Positions 59,087 through 64,000 of a stretch of DNA of 64,000 nt are shown in pieces. Position 1 is the stretch's first letter. Each line of letters opens with the position of its first letter. A program made the translations under genes and the position numbers. Source of the DNA: Lepas anatifera (lineage: Eukaryota; Arthropoda; Thecostraca; Lepadidae); NCBI GenBank assembly GCA_034440635.1, contig JAOTON010001947.1:62001-126000 (forward strand), written 5' to 3'. The notes under the pieces are model-generated. The model was not told the DNA's origin, searched no databases, and saw only the letters and a list, made by a program, of their open reading frames with translations.

Positions 59087-60639
59087 AGGCATCTCGCCCA
59101 GAATTGAAGACAAAATCCGGACACAGCGCCCGGAAAAGTGTCTATTGCTGTGTAGAGAAATTAAAACACAATGCTCACCTGGTCGTGTCCGGTAACAAAC
59201 TTGCAATACGACACCAAAAACAATTACTGAGGAATGTTTCGCGGAAGAGTATTCGGGTCAGGCACTTGCCGCCGAATCTGTGTTATTTTATGTCGTTGCC
59301 GGAAGTTTTACCTCCATAACCAGGTCAATCTTCCTTCAATCTTACTTGAAGACTTGTGGTCTTTAACGTGCCCAGTGAATTGGGTCTGGCGTCAACACGC
59401 AGTGGAGGGGAGTCCTAAGGTGCTCCCCCTGAGATCTCAGAAACCAAGAGGGTTAGAAAAATGTCTGTTGGGAAGTTTGTGTGTGTGTGTGTCGGCGATG
59501 CTATTTCGCCTTAAGGCAGAGTTTCATTGGCCAAGGTCTTTAAAGTCAAACGAGGTCGTAAAGGTCAAATCTGAGCCGTGCTGGAGATCTATTCGGAAAT
59601 GCCGTGATTATGCGGGAAACAGGCCGGAAATACACCAAAAGTGGACTAAGGTCATAGAGAAAAGATCCCACACAACGTTCTCTGAAATTTTGAGGTCAAG
59701 GTCATTCAAGGTCATGACCTGTTACGTAACAATATAACATATTTCCAATAAGGTACAATATAACTGGCACTATAGCAGCCTTAAGGCGGGAAATGAGAGA
59801 TTGAAATTGATAATAACTTTGACCTTGACATGTGACCTGATCTTGACCTTGAGTATCCTTAACTATGAAGTCATAGCATACCATACACCATACTGTACAA
59901 CGCCATCTGACCGGAATACTAGGGTCTATGAACTTCATGTTCATGTCCACCTTGACGATTATACGATTATATGACGGTATGACGTCACTACTCTCTCCAC
60001 AGAGCAGGCGAACTGTTGAGACCGCGCGGTTGCGACGATCTTAAAATATAGGTCAGACTTTGAAAGCCTACAAGTAAAAAATCATCGACCGATTTTCAAA
60101 ATTATTTCACCAATCAACGCGCTCATGAATTCCCTCACATGTGGTCCACTAGCGTTGTCCGTCAGCGAGCGGTTCTCTGACTACCTCGGAAGAATAGGTC
60201 AGAGGGGAACTTTAGGGCCCTCCTTCCACTGGGTGTGTTCACTGGCTTGTGATTATGGTAGACGATTATCCATGGCCAGTGAAAGTGTCAGACGTTGGTG
60301 CAATTTGGTAACACACACCAGGGTGGTACATGTTTTCCGAACACGCGCCCTGCAGGCGTCCCTGGTACGACGGGCCCCGCCGGGGCGTATTTCGCCCCCT
60401 CCCCTACCCCACCACCGTATTTAATTATCTGGAATAGCTTAACAAATTATGGACGGTGTTCGAAAGCTCTGTACGAGATTGGAATAAATTATACGAATTA
60501 TTTTTATGTCATGTATATAAATATTATATTATTTATATATTACATTATATATATTATAATATTGAGGTCACCAGAGGTCGAGGAAGGTTCTATGCACATT
60601 GTAGATTTTCTCCTTTAGATGTTTGCGGAGCAGAGCTAG
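59087..60639. other. No gene; scattered AGGTCA motifs
   Basis: It has a short GT run near 59482, AGGTCAAGGTCATTCAAGGTCA-like clusters at 59690-59720 and 59820-59860, and an AT-rich stretch at 60500-60560. The clusters probably come from eroded copies of the AGGTCA family. Confidence 0.4.
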
Positions 60640-61010
60640 AGCAAATCTTTAGGCATCATTTGACTCCTCTCGTCGTGACAAATTGAACGATGTATAATAT
60701 GACCATGCCAGGGCAAATTAAGAAATGACCTGACCTCAAATTAAGCCAGGGTCACATGCTGACCTGGTGCAGTTTTCCCTCATAGACTTATAATGGGATG
60801 ACCAAAACCTTGACCTGACCCCATCCTAGGTCAACAATATGAAAATTCTGAGACAGCGTATTTATGGACCACAATAACCTCGTCATATTATGAACGTTCA
60901 AAATTGATTGGCAGGCAGGTGTTCCTTTGGTTCCGCTTCAAACTTGTAAATTTAGGTGTTGAGGTTGGGTTGCTTATCTGAATAGCTCCTTGGCTTTGCA
61001 CAACCTGACC
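60640..61010 (+). repeat. AGGTCA-rich element, partial copy
   Basis: It matches the middle of the family: TCTTTAGGCATCATTTGACT, CTCGTCGTGACAAATTGAAC and GATGTATAATATGACC, followed by runs of TGACCTGACC. It abuts the next complete copy at 61011, which may have inserted into it. Confidence 0.5.
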
Positions 61011-61871
61011 TTAACACGCGCATTGACGGGGGTTGGGTACCCGCCCCCCTCGGGTTCTTCAGAGACAGCATAAAAACGGCGGCGCGTAGCGCCGTCGTAC
61101 GTGTATACCTTTCCTCTCATCAATTTTACAACTTTTATCAAGTTTTTAAGGTTAGGTCATCCCAAGTCAGGTCACCATTGCAGGTCAAGTGACCTAACCT
61201 CAAAAAGGTTAAGATAGCATAAGTTAGAACAGGGTGAACTTATCGGATCGAAGCTCATATCACATAATGGGCCCAACGAGTTCTCTAAAATATGTTCCGG
61301 TATTTTTTATATCGATGACCTAAGGTCAGGTACAAGCCATGGAAACCTCTTCTCTCCATTGGAAACCTCTCCATAGGAAATACATGGGAAAATGGTTTTA
61401 ACTAGATAACTTAGCAACGGATCGGGATAGAGTCTTCATTTTGATTGAATTAAACTTTTCTTGTCTTTGCAGTTCTAATGATATGCATTTACCTAATTTG
61501 ACCTTGACCTGAGCTCAGGTCAGGTTAAATCCTTGATTTGGCCTAGCAAAGTCATATTGTATATCATTCGATTTGGCTTGCTGCGAGGATTCATATAGTT
61601 CAAATCGTTTTGCTCTATCTTTACTTGTTCAGATGTAATGACAAAAAACCTGCATTTCCATGTTATCCCTATGACGGCATGTTTTGACCTCTGGTGGCCT
61701 TAAATGACACCTAAAAATGTTTCAAATATTTTTTATGGAGAAGTGGATGGGCTACCTAACGCCGTTTACCGTTTTTCGCTATCTAGCGTGGTTCTCGAGA
61801 TCTCAGGGGGGGTACCCGCCAACCCCCGTCAAAGCGAAGGTGTCTCAAATCCCTGTCAATGTGCGTGTTAA
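61011..61871 (-). mobile_element. AGGTCA-rich TTAA-bounded element, complete copy (861 bp)
   Basis: The ends are TTAACACGCGCATTGACGGG and, read inward, TTAACACGCACATTGACAGG. It is inverted relative to 50173-51017 and collinear with it throughout. It has about ten half-sites and the IR2 pair AGGTCA-AG-TGACCT at 61182-61195. It is non-coding. Confidence 0.8.
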
Positions 61872-62553
61872 AATTGGTCCAATACGTGAAATCTATCAAG
61901 AATACAGTATTGTAAGTTGCTTTGTTTTGCGTCTTTTCGTTTCTGCGTAATTTGGGGAAAGTTGGGATTGGGATTTGGAGAATCTCACCTCCCACTCCCC
62001 CGGCGGGGCGTGTGATAAGAGCCCATAGCAGCAGCAGCTTTCGTTTTAAGATAGTAGGTAAAGAATAAAGGTGGAAGGTCTCTCCGCATCTCATGGTACG
62101 GAAGTGTGCAGATATTGTGTCTGCCATACCTGGCGTACTGCCTTTTTTATCTGGTGGCGTGTTTTGGGGAAAAATTTGACCGACAATTTAGACGTTTGCC
62201 CTGGTTTTAATGTATACAAAACATATATATTTTTTGTTTAACCTGAAACAGGTACCCATGTGTCGTTGATATAAGCATATTTCCCTGTACGTACCGGTAG
62301 GTACATACATACATGAAAGTGGAAACTGTAAACAACATCTTCATAATGCTGAGGCCGTCCACTAATATTCCCTCATTTACTTTTTCTATGACTTTTTTAC
62401 CGTACCGAGGGAGGCTCAGGTGTGACAGCAAAGCCTCAATGGAAGCACTTTTTCATTTCCCCTATAAAACTGAAGCATTTTCAAAATCAGTTTGGTTCCG
62501 GGGGGATTTATTGACAAAGTCAGATTGGTTCAGAGAGTTCCTTTACTGGGGCC
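61872..62553. other. No gene recognised
   Basis: Short ORFs only, with no repeat boundary apart from the elements on either side. Confidence 0.35.
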
Positions 62554-62742
62554 CATGGGCGCCGAAAGCGGGGGGATGGCGGGACGTGTCCCCTCTTTTG
62601 GCCAACCAGGGGACGTCCCCCCTAAATTTTCGGATCCATCGTCATTACTGCTGTCAGGTACTGAATATGCTAAAAAATCGCCTCCCCCGTCAGCACCGGC
62701 CCAGGTCCGTTCCCCTGTAAAGATTTTGTGGCGGCGCCCCTG
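62554..62742. mobile_element. Short hAT-type MITE, GGGCGCCG ends
   Basis: 189 bp between CATGGGCGCCG and, read inward, CAGGGGCGCCG. The flanks CTGGGGCC and CTGGGCCT match at 6 of 8 bases, or fully with a one-base slip. The interior is G-rich, with the GGACGT...ACGTCC short inverted motif. Confidence 0.6.
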
Positions 62743-64000
62743 CTGGGCCTGTTTGGCTTCCTGGCAAGAGGGACGGAGCAGTGCAATCCCGTGTTAAGGC
62801 TATTTTTACTTTTTTTACTTTCTTCAACAATGAGACACGTTTTATCGCGCCCCATTCAACGTGCAGTTAAAATAACATAACGACGACACGGCCTGCTTGG
62901 TATAGCCGCTGACCACCCAACCTCACACAGATCAGTCCACATCCCTCTCCTCAATCACCCATCGGACGGCACACATCTACACGTCCACACACTGCACCTG
63001 ACCTCAGCGGCACCCGACAGGGGATGTGCCCCCAGCTTGACAACGGAGCGTGACCGGCAAGTCGATCCGGGCCGCCGCCCGTCACAGCGCCAGCGGAATC
63101 CCGGGATAAACTCAATGCTCCGGAATAGCGCTTTCCAAATCGCACCCGAACGTGAGCGGCGTGAAGGCGCTACAGTAATCGCCGCCCGGCCGACAATTCG
63201 TGCCGGTGCTTTCGCGGAGCCAGTATGCTTGTGTTAACTGCCCAGATAAATCTTGACCACTGCCCCGATCAAAGAGGTGGAGAGGACACGTCACCTTCTC
63301 GGTTTTGATGGATGGGTCTGTCGGAATGTGATAGGCTGTGGAGAGCTTTGATCGGCTTGTTCTTGGCCGCTTACATCGGGAAACTGACAAACGGCTTGAT
63401 AAATGGAAGCTGATCATGGAGCATAAAAAGTGCATCAGCTAGCGGAGGCCAGCGATGTCTCAAGGGCAGAACACATGTCGACGGTTTCGAGTTTGTGACA
63501 ATTAACATGGTTTGAATACTTGCTAAGATATTTCCTGGCCTCTCCCCTCGAATCCGGAAATGTAAAGAACACTGAAGATTATATATTCGGGCACAGCCCT
63601 TCATCAGAATCATGGAGTAAATATCAATAATTCTCAGTCCTAGTATAGCCAGACCTCGAATTGAGCTTCACACAAATGCCTTTTAGAATGAATAGTTAAA
63701 AATAAGATTGGATGTCGTGACAACAACGATATTGGTACCTCTAACTTAAAAGCAATCCGACAATTCAACAAACCTAGACCAGTATTTGTGTGACAGGCTT
63801 TCCTATCATTTAAGCCAAACACTAGCTTTTGATTAACAATGAAAAACTCGCTGAAGTATCTTAATCGGTTATTTGAATATATCTGTTCCTATTATTTACT
63901 TTTTTCCGTTGACCGCAACTAAAATGCTAAAAAGCTACCTATTAGAACTAGTAGACGTCATACTAGATCGGTGTAAAGACTGAAAGCTTTCCCATTTAAC
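62743..64000. other. No gene recognised
   Basis: A GC-rich patch lies at 62990-63230, followed by AT-rich DNA with short ORFs on both strands and no recognisable domain. Confidence 0.35.

Overview
This is a gene-poor, transposon-rich stretch of animal DNA. The only convincing host gene is an octopamine receptor of the alpha-1-like OAMB class, coded on the minus strand (18252-16768). That receptor type, with the mobile elements present (BEL/Pao LTR, I-group and CR1-like LINEs, hAT, Penelope-like repeats, TTAA-bounded elements), points to a protostome, most likely an arthropod; a crustacean is plausible but the sequence does not prove it.

Layout. 1-0.8 kb: two abutting fragments of an AGGTCA-rich terminal-inverted-repeat element. 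1.36-6.58 kb: a dead BEL/Pao retrotransposon (gag, protease, RT, RNase H, integrase) with stops and frameshifts. 8.76-13.98 kb: a nest in which an AGGTCA element is split by a 2.6 kb inverted-repeat element carrying hammerhead-like motifs in both arms, and again by a 1.9 kb hAT element. 14-16.4 kb: two small hAT-type MITEs. 16.77-18.29 kb: the receptor exon. 20-22 kb: two minisatellites and a 290 bp duplication. 22.4 kb: a 3' scrap of an I-like LINE. 23.3-29.7 kb: nothing recognised. 31.2-41.8 kb: a minus-strand I-group LINE split inside its RNase H domain by a second, nearly full-length I-group LINE (32401-39653) with a target-site duplication. 41.8-42.1 kb: a near-perfect palindrome. 45.45-49.33 kb: a hAT element with an exact 8 bp target duplication, holding a CR1-like LINE relic. 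50.2-61.9 kb: a cluster of AGGTCA-rich TTAA-bounded elements, together with a foldback carrying a Penelope-type hammerhead motif and other MITEs.

No element has an intact open reading frame for transposition, so the window is a graveyard of nested insertions around a receptor whose visible coding exon is intact. The most unusual signals are the AGGTCA-rich element family (up to 15 nuclear-receptor-type half-sites per copy, against fewer than one expected by chance), the paired hammerhead-like folds in two inverted-repeat elements, and the stratigraphy that can be read from exact junctions. All calls come from reading the sequence; no database search was run.
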